Both the position numbers and the translations under genes were made by a program. Below, one piece after another: positions 52,016-62,641 of a stretch of DNA of 64,000 nt (position 1 is the stretch's first letter; every line of letters begins with the position of its first letter). Where the stretch lies: the NCBI GenBank assembly GCA_902621345.1, contig CACNLV010000001.1:496001-560000 (forward strand), in the 5' to 3' direction. The notes under the pieces were generated by a model. That model saw nothing but the letters and a program-made list of their open reading frames with translations. It ran no database searches and had not been told where the DNA came from. This DNA comes from an uncultured Pelagibacteraceae bacterium (GTDB lineage Bacteria > Pseudomonadota > Alphaproteobacteria > Pelagibacterales > Pelagibacteraceae).

Positions 52016-52046
52016 TTTTTAACAAAAGTGTAACAATTCTGTAATA
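52016..52046 (+). promoter_or_regulatory. Pho box upstream of pstS (three 11-nt-phased units)
   Basis: tttttaaca (52016-52024), agtgtaaca (52027-52035), tctgtaata (52038-52046), each offset 11 nt. Confidence 0.75.
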
Positions 52047-52115
52047 TTAAAGATTCAATAAATTTATACGAGTCAATCATTTTTTAATTAATAAATAACG
52101 AAAGGATTAAAGATA

Positions 52116-53147
52116 ATGAAAAAACTAACTATAGTAATTGCTTCTTTAGTTGCACTTTCAATTGCAACTGTTGCTCAAGCAAGAGATCAAATTAAGATAG
52201 TTGGTTCTTCTACAGTATTCCCTTATGCAACAGTTGTTGCTGAAAGATTTGGTGGTTCAGGATTTAAAACTCCTGTAATCGAGTCTACTGGTACTGGTGG
52301 TGGAGCTAAACTATTCTGTGCTGGTGTAGGTGAACAACATCCAGATATTACAAATGCATCAAGAGCTATGAAAGATAAAGAAAAAGCTCTATGTAAGAAA
52401 AATGGTGTTAATGATATCGTTGAGATCGTAATTGGTAATGATGGTATTACATTAGCTTACAGCAAAGATGCAAAACCAGTAAACTTTACTAAAGAACAAT
52501 TATATTTAGCACTTGCTGCTCATACAGTTGTTGATGGTAAATTAGTTCCAAATATTTATAAAACTTGGGACCAAATTGACCCTAGCTTACCAAAACAAAA
52601 AATTTCAGTGATGATCCCACCAGGAACATCAGGAACTAGAGATGCTTGGAATTCTTTAGTAATGAAAAAAGGTATGACTAAAGAAGCTAAAGCTCTTTAT
52701 AAAGCTGGTTTTGAAGCTGGAAATAAAAAATACAAAAAACCTCAAAAACTTTACAGAGAAGATGGTGCTGCTATTGAAGTTGGAGAAAACGATAGTTTAA
52801 TCATCCAAAAGTTAACTCAAGATAAAGAAATGTTTGGTTTCTTTGGTTTCAGTTATTTCTTAGCTGCAAAAGATAAATTGCAAGCAGCAAGTATTGATGG
52901 TGGACAACCGTCATTAAAGTCTATTCAAGACTACAGTTATGCTGTTGCTAGACCTTTATTCTTCTACGTGAAAAAAGCACACGTTGGAGTAATTCCAGGC
53001 TTACATGAGTTTGTGAAAGAATTCACAACTAAGAAAGCTATTGGAAAAGGGGGTTACTTAGCAGACATTGGTTTAGTGCCATTGGACTCTAAGTTGTATA
53101 AAACAACTAGAACTAATGCTACGAAGCTAGTTGCTATGGGTAATTAA
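52116..53147 (+). CDS. pstS: Phosphate ABC transporter substrate-binding protein
   Basis: Signal peptide; QIKIVGSSTVFPYATVVAERFG; ESTGTGGGAKLFCAG; MIPPGTSGTRDAW. Confidence 0.97.
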   Translation: MKKLTIVIASLVALSIATVAQARDQIKIVGSSTVFPYATVVAERFGGSGFKTPVIESTGTGGGAKLFCAGVGEQHPDITNASRAMKDKEKALCKKNGVNDIVEIVIGNDGITLAYSKDAKPVNFTKEQLYLALAAHTVVDGKLVPNIYKTWDQIDPSLPKQKISVMIPPGTSGTRDAWNSLVMKKGMTKEAKALYKAGFEAGNKKYKKPQKLYREDGAAIEVGENDSLIIQKLTQDKEMFGFFGFSYFLAAKDKLQAASIDGGQPSLKSIQDYSYAVARPLFFYVKKAHVGVIPGLHEFVKEFTTKKAIGKGGYLADIGLVPLDSKLYKTTRTNATKLVAMGN

Positions 53148-53171
53148 TTATTCCTCAGTTAACAAATGATT

Positions 53172-53203
53172 AAAAAGGGGGTCTTTTTAGACCCCTTTTT
53201 TTT
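53172..53203 (+). terminator. Rho-independent terminator between pstS and pstC
   Basis: GGGGTCT-tttt-AGACCCC stem followed by T8. Confidence 0.92.
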
Positions 53204-53238
53204 AAAAAAAGAGTAAAGTCCTCACTTAAGGAGATTCT

Positions 53239-54624
53239 GTGAACTTAATATTATTTACATTTATTGTTCTTCTAGGTTTCACAAGCTATTATTTTGGACG
53301 CAAAAAAGCATATACAATTCAATCTACAAAAAAAAGATTAACCGCATTACCACAATTTTATGGTTATTATCTTGCAATCTGGTGTGCAATACCAGCCTTT
53401 ATAATTTTTTCATTATGGGCAATTTTTGAGCCCACAATTGTAAAACTATTAATCTTAAGTGATTATTCAAATCAAGGTTATCTTGATGATGAATTAAATT
53501 TATTATACGAAAAATCAAAAGCATTGTCTCGAGGGCAATTCACTGGAGAAATTACACCTTTTATTGAAGCTTCAGCTGAAAAATATTTAAGTCTTCGATC
53601 AATAGCTCAAAGTTCAAAAGTTGTTATAGTATTATCTGCAATTATTGCCTCTGTTGCTTATGCGTATAAAAGAATTTCATCTAATTCTAGAACAAGAGAA
53701 CCAGTTGAAAAATTTTTGAAAGCAGTTTTATTTACAGCTTCTTTAGCTGCAATATTAACTACTGTTGGAATAGTTTTCTCACTTATATTTCAAACTATAG
53801 ATTTTTTTAAAGTAATTCCATTATTTGATTTTGTCTTTGGAACTCACTGGTATCCAGCAAAAGCTTTTGTTAGAGACTCTTCTGAGGCTTTAGATCCGAC
53901 AATGTATTCAGATACTTTTGGAGCAGTCCCTATTTTTGCAGGTACTTTTTTTATTGCATTTATTGCTATGTGCGTTGCTATCCCAATTGGATTAATGAGT
54001 GGAATTTATTTAGCTGAATATGCATCAACTAAAGTTAGACAATATGCAAAACCATTAATTGAAATTTTAGCTGGTATACCAACAGTTGTTTATGGTTTTT
54101 TTGCTGCCCTAACTGTTGGACCATTTTTGAAAGAATTAGGAACTTCAATGGGTCTTGAAGTTTCAGCTGAAAGTGCTTTAGCAGCAGGAGGGGTAATGGG
54201 TATTATGATTATACCATTTATTTCAAGTTTAAGTGACGATGTAATTACAAGTGTGCCTCAAAGTTTAAGAGATGGAAGTTACGCTATGGGAGCAACTAAA
54301 TCAGAAACAATTAAGAGAGTTATTTTTCCCGCGGCATTGCCGGGGATAGTTGGATCTATTTTACTTGGTGTTTCAAGAGCTATTGGAGAAACAATGATAG
54401 TTGTTATGGCCTCTGGTTTAGCTGCTAATTTAACTTTAAATCCTTTAGAGTCTACTTCAACGATTACAGCTCAAATTGTAGTTATTCTAATTGGTGACCA
54501 AGCTTTTGGCGACCCAAAAACGCAAGCTGCTTTTGCTTTAGGTATGTCATTATTTTTAGTAACACTTTGTTTAAATATTGTGGCCTTGAGAGTAGTTAAA
54601 AAATATAGAGAAAAATATGAATAA
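53239..54624 (+). CDS. pstC: Phosphate ABC transporter permease PstC
   Basis: FGAVPIFAGTFFIAFIAMCVAIPIGLMSGIYLAEYAS; LEILAGIPTVVYGFFAAL. Confidence 0.95.
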   Translation: MNLILFTFIVLLGFTSYYFGRKKAYTIQSTKKRLTALPQFYGYYLAIWCAIPAFIIFSLWAIFEPTIVKLLILSDYSNQGYLDDELNLLYEKSKALSRGQFTGEITPFIEASAEKYLSLRSIAQSSKVVIVLSAIIASVAYAYKRISSNSRTREPVEKFLKAVLFTASLAAILTTVGIVFSLIFQTIDFFKVIPLFDFVFGTHWYPAKAFVRDSSEALDPTMYSDTFGAVPIFAGTFFIAFIAMCVAIPIGLMSGIYLAEYASTKVRQYAKPLIEILAGIPTVVYGFFAALTVGPFLKELGTSMGLEVSAESALAAGGVMGIMIIPFISSLSDDVITSVPQSLRDGSYAMGATKSETIKRVIFPAALPGIVGSILLGVSRAIGETMIVVMASGLAANLTLNPLESTSTITAQIVVILIGDQAFGDPKTQAAFALGMSLFLVTLCLNIVALRVVKKYREKYE

Positions 54625-55885
54625 AAATAAAGAACAATTATTAAATAAAAGATATAAAGCTGAACAGCGATTTCGCTTATACGGTCTGAGTGCAATTTTT
54701 ATGGCACTTTTATTTTTAACAATCTTTATTTTTAAAATTTTTTCAACTGGCTATTCAGCTTTTCAAAAAACATGGCTTATTGTTCCAGTAACTTTCGATG
54801 CTGAATTAATGATGTTAGACCAAAATCCTTCTAAAGAAGATTTACAGGACGCTGATTATTACGATATAGCATTAAAATCAATGGCTGATTTAGATCCAAA
54901 CGCCAATGAAGATCAAGAAAATGAATTGAAGAGAATGGTGTCTTATTTTTTTGAAAAAGAAATTAAAAATGAACTTTTAAATGACCCTAATTTAATAGGA
55001 AAAACAAAGGAAGTTTATCTAACTGCTTCAGATGATTTAGACCAAGTCTTTAAAGGAAATTATCCAAGAGATTTACCTGAAGACCAAAGAAGAGTAAGCG
55101 ATTATCAATTAAAAATTTTTGATCAACTTGTTGCAAATGGTAAGGTTGAAAGTAAATTTAATATAAGTTTTTTTACAAATGCTGACTCAAGAGAAGCTGA
55201 GCTAGCTGGAATAGCAAGTTCATTTATGGGCTCAATTTTTTCTATACTTGTTTGTTTAATGATAGCTTTTCCTGTTGCGGTTCTAGCTGCAATCTATCTT
55301 GAAGAATTTGCCCCTAAAAATAGATTTACTGATTTTATTGAAGTTAATATAAACAACTTAGCAGCGGTTCCATCTATAGTTTTTGGTCTATTAGGGTTAG
55401 GAGTTTTATTGGCTATATTTCATTTACCAAGGTCTACCCCATTAGTTGGAGGTATCACTTTGTCCTTAATGACTTTACCAACAATAATTATAGCTGCTAG
55501 AGCATCTTTAAAAGCAGTTCCACCAAGTATAAGAGAGGCAGCACTTGCTATGGGAGCAAGTCGAATGCAAACCACAATGCATCATACAGTCCCTCTTTCT
55601 ATGCCTGGCACGTTATCAGGAACAATAATTGGTTTAGCTCAAGCTTTAGGAGAAACTGCACCCTTAATTTTAATTGGAATGGTTGCTTTTGTTAACACGA
55701 TACCTGGATCACCCATGGATCCTGCTGCAAGCTTACCAGTTCAAATTTATATTTGGGCTGAAAGTGCTGAAAGGGGATTTGTAGAAAAAGTTTCGGCATG
55801 TATAATGGTCTTACTTGGCTTTTTAATAATAATGAATTTATTTGCCCAAATAATAAGACATAAGTTTGAGAAAAAATGGAGTTAA
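54617..55885 (+). CDS. pstA: Phosphate ABC transporter permease PstA
   Basis: [64 protein letters not shown]. Confidence 0.95.
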   Translation: MNKNKEQLLNKRYKAEQRFRLYGLSAIFMALLFLTIFIFKIFSTGYSAFQKTWLIVPVTFDAELMMLDQNPSKEDLQDADYYDIALKSMADLDPNANEDQENELKRMVSYFFEKEIKNELLNDPNLIGKTKEVYLTASDDLDQVFKGNYPRDLPEDQRRVSDYQLKIFDQLVANGKVESKFNISFFTNADSREAELAGIASSFMGSIFSILVCLMIAFPVAVLAAIYLEEFAPKNRFTDFIEVNINNLAAVPSIVFGLLGLGVLLAIFHLPRSTPLVGGITLSLMTLPTIIIAARASLKAVPPSIREAALAMGASRMQTTMHHTVPLSMPGTLSGTIIGLAQALGETAPLILIGMVAFVNTIPGSPMDPAASLPVQIYIWAESAERGFVEKVSACIMVLLGFLIIMNLFAQIIRHKFEKKWS

Positions 55886-55886
55886 A

Positions 55887-56642
55887 ATGATAAAGATTAA
55901 AGCAAAAGATGTTGATGTTTTTTATGGAAAAAAACAAGCGCTCTTTAATATAAGTTTAGATATTGAGGAAAATCAAGTAACGGCATTAATTGGTCCATCT
56001 GGTTGTGGTAAATCAACTTTCCTAAGATGTCTTAATAGAATGAATGATGTAATTGATATCTGTAGTGTTAAAGGAGAAATTTTAATTAATGATTTTAATA
56101 TCAATGATAAAAGTTGTGATGTCGTAAGACTAAGAGAAAAAATTGGTATGGTTTTTCAAAAACCCAATCCTTTCCCAAAGACTTTATATGAAAATGTGTC
56201 TTACGGTCCAACAATTCATGGTATGGCTCAATCAAAACAAGAAATGGATGAAATTGTTGAAACTAGTTTGAAAAAGGCTGCACTATGGGAAGAGGTAAAA
56301 GATAGGTTGCATGAACCTGGAACTGGATTATCTGGAGGACAACAGCAAAGACTTTGTATTGCTAGAGCGATTTCTGTAACACCTGAAGTTATATTAATGG
56401 ATGAACCTTGTTCAGCATTAGATCCAATAGCAACAGCACAAATTGAAGAATTGATTGATGAGTTAAAAAAAGAGCACACAATAATAATTGTAACTCATTC
56501 TATGGCTCAAGCAGCACGTGTTTCTCAAAATACAGGTTTTTTTCATTTAGGTCGATTGATTGAACATGGATCTACTGATAAAATATTTAAGAATCCTGAT
56601 AATAAAAAAACGCAAGATTATATAACAGGGAGGTTTGGATAA
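55887..56642 (+). CDS. pstB: Phosphate ABC transporter ATP-binding protein (ATG at 55887 preferred over ORF-track start 55866)
   Basis: [62 protein letters not shown]. Confidence 0.97.
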   Translation: MIKIKAKDVDVFYGKKQALFNISLDIEENQVTALIGPSGCGKSTFLRCLNRMNDVIDICSVKGEILINDFNINDKSCDVVRLREKIGMVFQKPNPFPKTLYENVSYGPTIHGMAQSKQEMDEIVETSLKKAALWEEVKDRLHEPGTGLSGGQQQRLCIARAISVTPEVILMDEPCSALDPIATAQIEELIDELKKEHTIIIVTHSMAQAARVSQNTGFFHLGRLIEHGSTDKIFKNPDNKKTQDYITGRFG

Positions 56643-57349
56643 TGTCTGAAGCACCACATACAGTCAAATCTTACGAAGAAGAACTAAAAAATCTTAATGC
56701 TAATATAATTAAAATGGGAAGTGCATGTGAAGATTCTTTAGGTAAAGCAATTCAAGCCATTACAACAAGAGATAATAATATTGCAGAAGCTGTTATTCAA
56801 GAAGATGAAAAAATAGATAAATATGAGACTTTAATTGAACAGCAAGTTGTGAATTTAATTGCTTTAAGACAACCTATGGCAATTGATTTAAGAGAGACAG
56901 TAACGGCTTTGAAAATGTCTTCAGATTTAGAAAGAATAGGTGATTTAGCAAAAAATATATCCAAGAGAACACTTTTGCTTAACGAAAATCTTCCAAAGAA
57001 CTTGGTAGACTCATTGAATAGAGTATCTACCAATGTTCAAAAACAATTAAAATCAACATTAGATGCTTATCTAGAAAGATCTGCGCCAATGGCAGTAAAT
57101 GTTTGGGAAGGTGATGAGCAAATAGATGATCTAACAAATCTTTGTATGCAAGAAGTTATAAAATATCTTAAAGAAAATGAAAAAAATTTAGAAGATGGAA
57201 CCCATTTATTGTTTGTAACTAAAAACATAGAGCGTATTGGTGATCATACTACAAATGTTGCAGAACAAGTTTATTATTTAGTTAAAGGCGAATATTTAGA
57301 AGGTGATAGACCCAAGGGAACAGAGCCAATTGTAACCGGAGAAAAATGA
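56642..57349 (+). CDS. phoU: Phosphate signalling complex protein PhoU
   Basis: DLRETVTALKMSSDLERIGDLAKNISKR; KNIERIGDHTTNVAEQVYYLVKG. Confidence 0.97.
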   Translation: MSEAPHTVKSYEEELKNLNANIIKMGSACEDSLGKAIQAITTRDNNIAEAVIQEDEKIDKYETLIEQQVVNLIALRQPMAIDLRETVTALKMSSDLERIGDLAKNISKRTLLLNENLPKNLVDSLNRVSTNVQKQLKSTLDAYLERSAPMAVNVWEGDEQIDDLTNLCMQEVIKYLKENEKNLEDGTHLLFVTKNIERIGDHTTNVAEQVYYLVKGEYLEGDRPKGTEPIVTGEK

Positions 57350-57352
57350 TTT

Positions 57353-58036
57353 ATGTCAGCTCATGTTTTCATAGCTGAAGATGAAGCATCAATTGTTAGT
57401 TTGTTAAAGTACAATCTTGAAAAAGAAGGTTATAAAGTCAGTCATTCAGAAAATGGAGAAGATGCTCTTAAACAAATAAAATTAAAACAGCCAGATTTAA
57501 TATTAATGGATTGGATGTTACCAGAATTATCTGGTGTTGAAATTTGTAAAAACTTAAAAAAAGATAATAAGTTTAATGATATTCCTGTCATTATGTTAAC
57601 TGCAAAGGGGGAGGAAGAAGACAAATTAAAAGCATTTGATACAGGTGCAGATGATTATGTAACTAAACCTTTTAGTCAAAAAGAATTGAATGCTAGAATT
57701 AAATCTTTATTGAGAAGATCTAAACCTCAATCATCATCAGACATTGTAGAATTTACTGATTTAAAAATAGATCGGATTACAAAAAGAGTTTATAGAAAAG
57801 ATAAAGAAATTACTTTGGGTCCAACTGAATTTAAACTCTTAGATTTTTTTATCAAAAATCCAAAAAGAGTTTATTCAAGAGAACAACTCTTAAACAATGT
57901 TTGGGGAGAAAATATATATGTTGAGTCTAGAACAGTTGATGTTCATATTAGAAGATTAAGACAAGCAATTAACATACAAAATACAAAACCTTTAATTAGA
58001 ACAGTAAGATCAGCTGGTTATTCTTTAGAATCTTGA
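57353..58036 (+). CDS. phoB: Phosphate regulon response regulator PhoB
   Basis: REC plus OmpR-type wHTH; IFIAEDEASIVSLL-type N-terminus, DLILMDWMLPELSGVEIC, LGPTEFKLLDFFIKNPKRVYSREQLLNNVWG. Confidence 0.95.
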   Translation: MSAHVFIAEDEASIVSLLKYNLEKEGYKVSHSENGEDALKQIKLKQPDLILMDWMLPELSGVEICKNLKKDNKFNDIPVIMLTAKGEEEDKLKAFDTGADDYVTKPFSQKELNARIKSLLRRSKPQSSSDIVEFTDLKIDRITKRVYRKDKEITLGPTEFKLLDFFIKNPKRVYSREQLLNNVWGENIYVESRTVDVHIRRLRQAINIQNTKPLIRTVRSAGYSLES

Positions 58037-58542
58037 AGATCTTTGGGTCTTATAAATTTTTTTAATACTCCCTTTTTCTCAACTTCATTCCAGGATTTAA
58101 TATCAAACTCAATTTTTGCAAATGCTGCTGTTGGGAATTTATAATTCATTAGTTTAAAATTATTCGTATTATGATTTTTTGTAAGATTTCGTACTAAATT
58201 TTTCACTGATGGTTCATGATTTATAATCAAAATTGATTTATATTCACTGGATATTTCTTTAATTTTTTTTACAATTGCATTCTCATCAACTAAATATAAA
58301 TCTTTTGAAAAATTAACTTTTTTTGGCTTATTAATTTTCTTGGATAAAATTTGAAAAGTTTTTTTTGTTCTTTTTGATGATGAAATTAATGCATAATCAA
58401 ATTCAAATTTTTTTTTAACAAAAAATTCACAAATCATTTTTGCATTTTTCTTGCCTCTTTTAGTAAGTGGTCTATCAAAATCATTAATACTTAAATCATC
58501 CCAACTAGATTTTGCGTGTCTCATGACGTATAATTGATACAT
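58018..58542 (-). CDS. SixA/histidine phosphatase family protein (start trimmed to internal Met)
   Basis: MYQLYVMRHAKSSWDDLSINDFDRPLTKRGKKNA; upstream part of the ORF overlaps the ppk start and is not conserved-looking. Confidence 0.9.
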   Translation of the reverse strand: MYQLYVMRHAKSSWDDLSINDFDRPLTKRGKKNAKMICEFFVKKKFEFDYALISSSKRTKKTFQILSKKINKPKKVNFSKDLYLVDENAIVKKIKEISSEYKSILIINHEPSVKNLVRNLTKNHNTNNFKLMNYKFPTAAFAKIEFDIKSWNEVEKKGVLKKFIRPKDLQDSKE

Positions 58543-58555
58543 AAAATCTAAATAT

Positions 58556-60712
58556 ATGACTGCTTTAAAAAAACAACATAAAGAAGAGTTGAAATCTAAA
58601 TATATAAATAGAGAGCTTTCTTGGTTAAAATTCAACGATAGAGTACTTTTAGAGGCGCAAAATATCGAAAATCCTCTTTATGAAAGAGTAAAGTTTTTAT
58701 CAATTGCTGGGTCTAATCTAGATGAATTTTTTATGGTCCGTGTAGCTGGGTTATATAGTCAAATAAAACAAGAAGTTGACTCACTAAGCTCTGATGGTTT
58801 GACACCTGAAGAGCAAATGGATGAGGTAGTGCTTGAAACTAAGAATCTATTAAAAAAACAGAACAAAATTTTTATTCAACTGATTATGGAATTAAAAAAA
58901 AATAATATCAATTTAGTTAAACCAGTTAATTTAAATACTAAGGATAAAAAAAAACTTTTAGAAATATTTAAAGAAGAGATTTACCCTTTATTAACACCAT
59001 CAGCAATTGATCCCGCACATCCATTTCCATTTATAATCAATCAAGGAAGAGCAATTGTAATGAAGTTAAGAAAAAAAAATAAAAAAAGGATTTTAAACTC
59101 AATAATAGTAATACCAAAAGCATTATCTAGATTTATTGAAATTGAGTCTTCAAAAAATCATAAGAAATTTGTGATTCTAGATGATGTAATAAGTTTTTTT
59201 GCTAATGAAATTTTTCCAGATCATGATTTAGAAAAGAAAATGATTTTTAGAGTAATAAGAGACAGCGATGTAGAGATTCAAGAGGAAGCAGAAGATTTGG
59301 TTAGATCTTTTGAATTGGCTTTAAAAAGACGTAGAACGGGTGATATTGTTCGTTTAGAGGTTCTTGAAAATAGTGATAACGAATTGATAAGATTTATAAC
59401 TAATAAATTAGATATAAATCCTGACTATATTTATGATGTTGCTGGCCTTGTTGGAATTCAAGATATAGATCAAATATGTAAAGTAAAAAATCCAAAATTA
59501 AGATTTAAACATTTTACACCTAGAGAAGTTGAAAGATTAAAAGAATATAATGAAAATTTTTTTGAAACTATTAAAAAGAAAGATTTAGTTGTTCATCATC
59601 CTTTTGAAACATTTGACTCAGTAATTGAATTTTTAAACCAAGCAGCAAATGATAAAAAAGTTATAGCTATAAAACAAACTCTATATAGAACAACTCTAGA
59701 CTCACCTATTGTTAAAGCTTTAATAACAGCTGCAGAAAACGGAAAAACAGTTACCGCTTTAATTGAAATTAAAGCTAGATTTGATGAGGAAGCTAATATT
59801 CAACTATCAAGAAGTTTAGAAAAAGTAGGTGTTCAAATTGTTTATGGTTTTGCTAAATATAAAACTCATGCAAAATCATCATTAGTTTTAAGAAGAGAAC
59901 AGGGTAAAATACAAACTTATTTTCATTTAGGAACTGGCAATTATCATCCAGTAAATGCTAAAATTTATACTGATTTGTCTTTATTTAGTTGTGATAAGAA
60001 AATGGCATCAGATGTTGAAAAGTTTTTCAATTATGTAACAGGATACGCAAAACCAAAAAATTTAAATAAAATTTCTATTTCGCCAGTAAATATGAGGCAA
60101 ACCTTAAATGAAAATATTGATGCTGAAATTAAAAATTCTAAAAATGGAAAATTTGCAGCTATTTGGGCAAAAATGAACTCTTTAGTAGATCCAGAAATTA
60201 TTGATAAATTTTATGAAGCTTCGAATGCTGGTGTAAAAATTCATTTATTTGTAAGGGGTGTTTGTTGTTTAAGACCAGGAGTAAAAGATAGATCAGAAAA
60301 CATATTTGTAAAAAGTATCATAGGAAGATTTTTAGAGCATTCTAGAATTTACTGCTTTAGTAATGGTACAAAAAAAATGCCTAATAGAAATGCAAAAGTA
60401 TATATTTCGTCAGCTGATTTAATGCCGAGAAATTTAAATCGAAGGGTAGAACTTCTAGTCCCAATTGAAAATGAGACTGTTCATGAACAGATCTTAGATC
60501 AAATAATGTTGGCAAATTATCTTGATACTAATCAGAGCTGGGAACTTGAAGCTGATGGTAATTATAAAAAAATTAAATATAGTAAGAGCGATTCCTTTTC
60601 AGCTCATGAATATTTTATGAATAATCCGAGCTTATCTGGAAGAGGTAAAGCTAAACTAAGAATGCAGCCTAAACAACTGCACTTAAGATTGATTAAAAGT
60701 GGAAGTAATTAA
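58556..60712 (+). CDS. ppk: Polyphosphate kinase 1
   Basis: NRELSWLKFNDRVLLEAQNIENPLYERVKFLSI; AIKQTLYRTTLDSPIVKALI; FHLGTGNYHPVNAKIYTDLSLF. Confidence 0.97.
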   Translation: MTALKKQHKEELKSKYINRELSWLKFNDRVLLEAQNIENPLYERVKFLSIAGSNLDEFFMVRVAGLYSQIKQEVDSLSSDGLTPEEQMDEVVLETKNLLKKQNKIFIQLIMELKKNNINLVKPVNLNTKDKKKLLEIFKEEIYPLLTPSAIDPAHPFPFIINQGRAIVMKLRKKNKKRILNSIIVIPKALSRFIEIESSKNHKKFVILDDVISFFANEIFPDHDLEKKMIFRVIRDSDVEIQEEAEDLVRSFELALKRRRTGDIVRLEVLENSDNELIRFITNKLDINPDYIYDVAGLVGIQDIDQICKVKNPKLRFKHFTPREVERLKEYNENFFETIKKKDLVVHHPFETFDSVIEFLNQAANDKKVIAIKQTLYRTTLDSPIVKALITAAENGKTVTALIEIKARFDEEANIQLSRSLEKVGVQIVYGFAKYKTHAKSSLVLRREQGKIQTYFHLGTGNYHPVNAKIYTDLSLFSCDKKMASDVEKFFNYVTGYAKPKNLNKISISPVNMRQTLNENIDAEIKNSKNGKFAAIWAKMNSLVDPEIIDKFYEASNAGVKIHLFVRGVCCLRPGVKDRSENIFVKSIIGRFLEHSRIYCFSNGTKKMPNRNAKVYISSADLMPRNLNRRVELLVPIENETVHEQILDQIMLANYLDTNQSWELEADGNYKKIKYSKSDSFSAHEYFMNNPSLSGRGKAKLRMQPKQLHLRLIKSGSN

Positions 60713-62210
60713 AAGTAAAAATAGTTTAAAATTAAATCAGGCAAAATTAGCTATAATAGACATTGGATCAAACTCTATAAGAATGCTAATTTATGAAGAT
60801 TTCAGTTCTTCTCGTGTGCCTTTTTTTAATGAAAAAGCAGTTTGTGAACTTGGAAAAAATTTAGATAAATCCAAAAAACTTCACAGATCTGGTACCGAAT
60901 ATGCTTTAAAAGTTTTAAAAAGATTCTCTGAAATTTTAAATGTTTCAAAAATCACAAATCTTAAAATCATTGCAACAGCAGTTTTAAGAGAAGCGACTGA
61001 TACAAAACCATTTATTAATGAAGTTGAAAAACTTTTTAAAACTAAGATTAATATATTATCTGGTGAAGAAGAAGCTGAATGCTCAGCTGAGGGAGTAAAA
61101 ATAGGCTTTGAAAATGTCAATGGATTAGTTGCTGATCTTGGAGGTGGAAGTTTAGAATTAGCTCGAGTTGAAAATAATATAGTTACTAATAAAACCTCAT
61201 TACCTATTGGAGTTTTAAGATTATTAAATAATCCTTTAGTTAAAAAAAGAAATTTAGCAAAATATATCAAAAAATTATTAAGAGAAGAAAAATGGCTTTC
61301 AAAAAAGAAATTTAATAATCTATATTTAGTTGGAGGTACCTGGCGAGCATTATTTAAATTACATCTTTTTCAAAATAATCATCCGGTACATATAATTCAT
61401 CAATATAGTATTGATAACAATGTTTTATCTAGGTTTGTTGAAAAAATTTCATCTTTTAATAAATCTAAACTTAAAACAGTTGAGTATATTTCAAAATCTA
61501 GAACAGCGTATTTACCTTATAGTTGCATTATACTTGATGAAATTATGAGAGTTACAAATCCAAGAAATATAATTTGTTCTATAAGCGGTTTGCGTGAAGG
61601 TTCTTTATCAATTGACTATTTTAAAGATGTAAAAGAATCAGAAATTTTTCATAAAGCACTTGAGAATATTGCAAAAAAAAGAGGTGATCTAGGATCGAAC
61701 TATAAAAAATATTATGATTTTATTCAGCCAGTTTTTGAAGGCAATGAACATTTTAATAAGAAATTATTATATCTGGCATGTGTATTAAGTCATATGGATT
61801 GGGGATTAGGAGCATTTCAAAAAGCTGAATTGGTATTTCAAGAAACAATAAATACTCCTTTACTTAGATTGACTCATAAAGAAAGAATACAATTAGCTTT
61901 GTCATGTTATTGGCGGTACTGTAGTATCAAGTATAATCCAAAGATGGAGTATCTAACTTTTTTAAATAATAATGAAATTTTTTCAAGCAAACAAGTTGGA
62001 GCAGCATTGAGATTTTCACAATCATTGACCTCGATATCTACGATATTTCTTGAAGAGTTTAAATTGTATAAAAGAGGTAATGCTGTATTTTTAAAAATTC
62101 CATCACAACATCAAGAAATAATCTCAAAACAAGTTACTAAAAGATTTAAAGCTCTTGCTAGAGAATTATTTTTAGAACCAAGAGTAATTTACTCAAATAA
62201 TTCAAGATAA
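60699..62210 (+). CDS. ppx: Exopolyphosphatase (Ppx/GppA family, GTG start)
   Basis: LAIIDIGSNSIRMLIYE; LSGEEEAECSAEGVKIGFENVNGLVADLGGGSLELA; overlaps the ppk 3' end. Confidence 0.94.
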   Translation: MEVIKSKNSLKLNQAKLAIIDIGSNSIRMLIYEDFSSSRVPFFNEKAVCELGKNLDKSKKLHRSGTEYALKVLKRFSEILNVSKITNLKIIATAVLREATDTKPFINEVEKLFKTKINILSGEEEAECSAEGVKIGFENVNGLVADLGGGSLELARVENNIVTNKTSLPIGVLRLLNNPLVKKRNLAKYIKKLLREEKWLSKKKFNNLYLVGGTWRALFKLHLFQNNHPVHIIHQYSIDNNVLSRFVEKISSFNKSKLKTVEYISKSRTAYLPYSCIILDEIMRVTNPRNIICSISGLREGSLSIDYFKDVKESEIFHKALENIAKKRGDLGSNYKKYYDFIQPVFEGNEHFNKKLLYLACVLSHMDWGLGAFQKAELVFQETINTPLLRLTHKERIQLALSCYWRYCSIKYNPKMEYLTFLNNNEIFSSKQVGAALRFSQSLTSISTIFLEEFKLYKRGNAVFLKIPSQHQEIISKQVTKRFKALARELFLEPRVIYSNNSR

Positions 62211-62386
62211 ATTAAATTTAATTTTATTTTTAATTGAGTGATATTTTTTTGTAACATTATTTTAATTTAAATTCATTTAACTTTAACAATAAGTAAATAA
62301 TTTTGTAATTTAGTTTATGTATAAAGCACCATCAAAGTTTAAATATTCATTATTTCTTCCCCTGTTTAAATTTTGATGATTAACTA

Positions 62387-62420
62387 CTTTCTCCCTTCTC
62401 TTAAATGAGAAGGGAGAAAG
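62387..62420 (-). repeat. Perfect 14-bp inverted repeat (hairpin) just downstream of small Lys-rich ORF
   Basis: ctttctcccttctc-ttaaat-gagaagggagaaag; no T-tract on either side. Confidence 0.9.
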
Positions 62421-62431
62421 ACGATTTGGAA

Positions 62432-62641
62432 TTAATTATTTATAGATGCAGGAGACTGCTCTGCATTTTTCTTAGCAAGCTTTTTTGCTTTTTTTTCTGC
62501 AACCTTTTTTTCTAGACCAGCAATTTTAATATTAAGGCTTGATAATTTTTTTTCTTTTGCTGTAATTTTATTTTTAAGTTTGTCTATTGATTTTAATATC
62601 TTTGTTTTTTTCTTTTCATTTTTTTTTAGTTTTTTTCTCAT
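62432..62641 (-). CDS. Small Lys-rich coiled-coil-like protein (69 aa)
   Basis: MRKKLKKNEKKKTKILKSIDKLKNKITAKEKKLSSLNIKIAGLEKKVAEKKAKKLAKKNAEQSPASINN; GGAGG Shine-Dalgarno upstream of ATG. Confidence 0.7.
   Translation of the reverse strand: MRKKLKKNEKKKTKILKSIDKLKNKITAKEKKLSSLNIKIAGLEKKVAEKKAKKLAKKNAEQSPASINN

Noticed and set aside
58543-58635. N-terminal extension of the SixA ORF
   Set aside because: Overlaps the ppk start and precedes the family N-terminus MYQLYVMRHAKSS; the internal Met is the more likely start.
60881-61270. 129-aa minus-strand ORF
   Set aside because: Antisense to ppx; shadow ORF.
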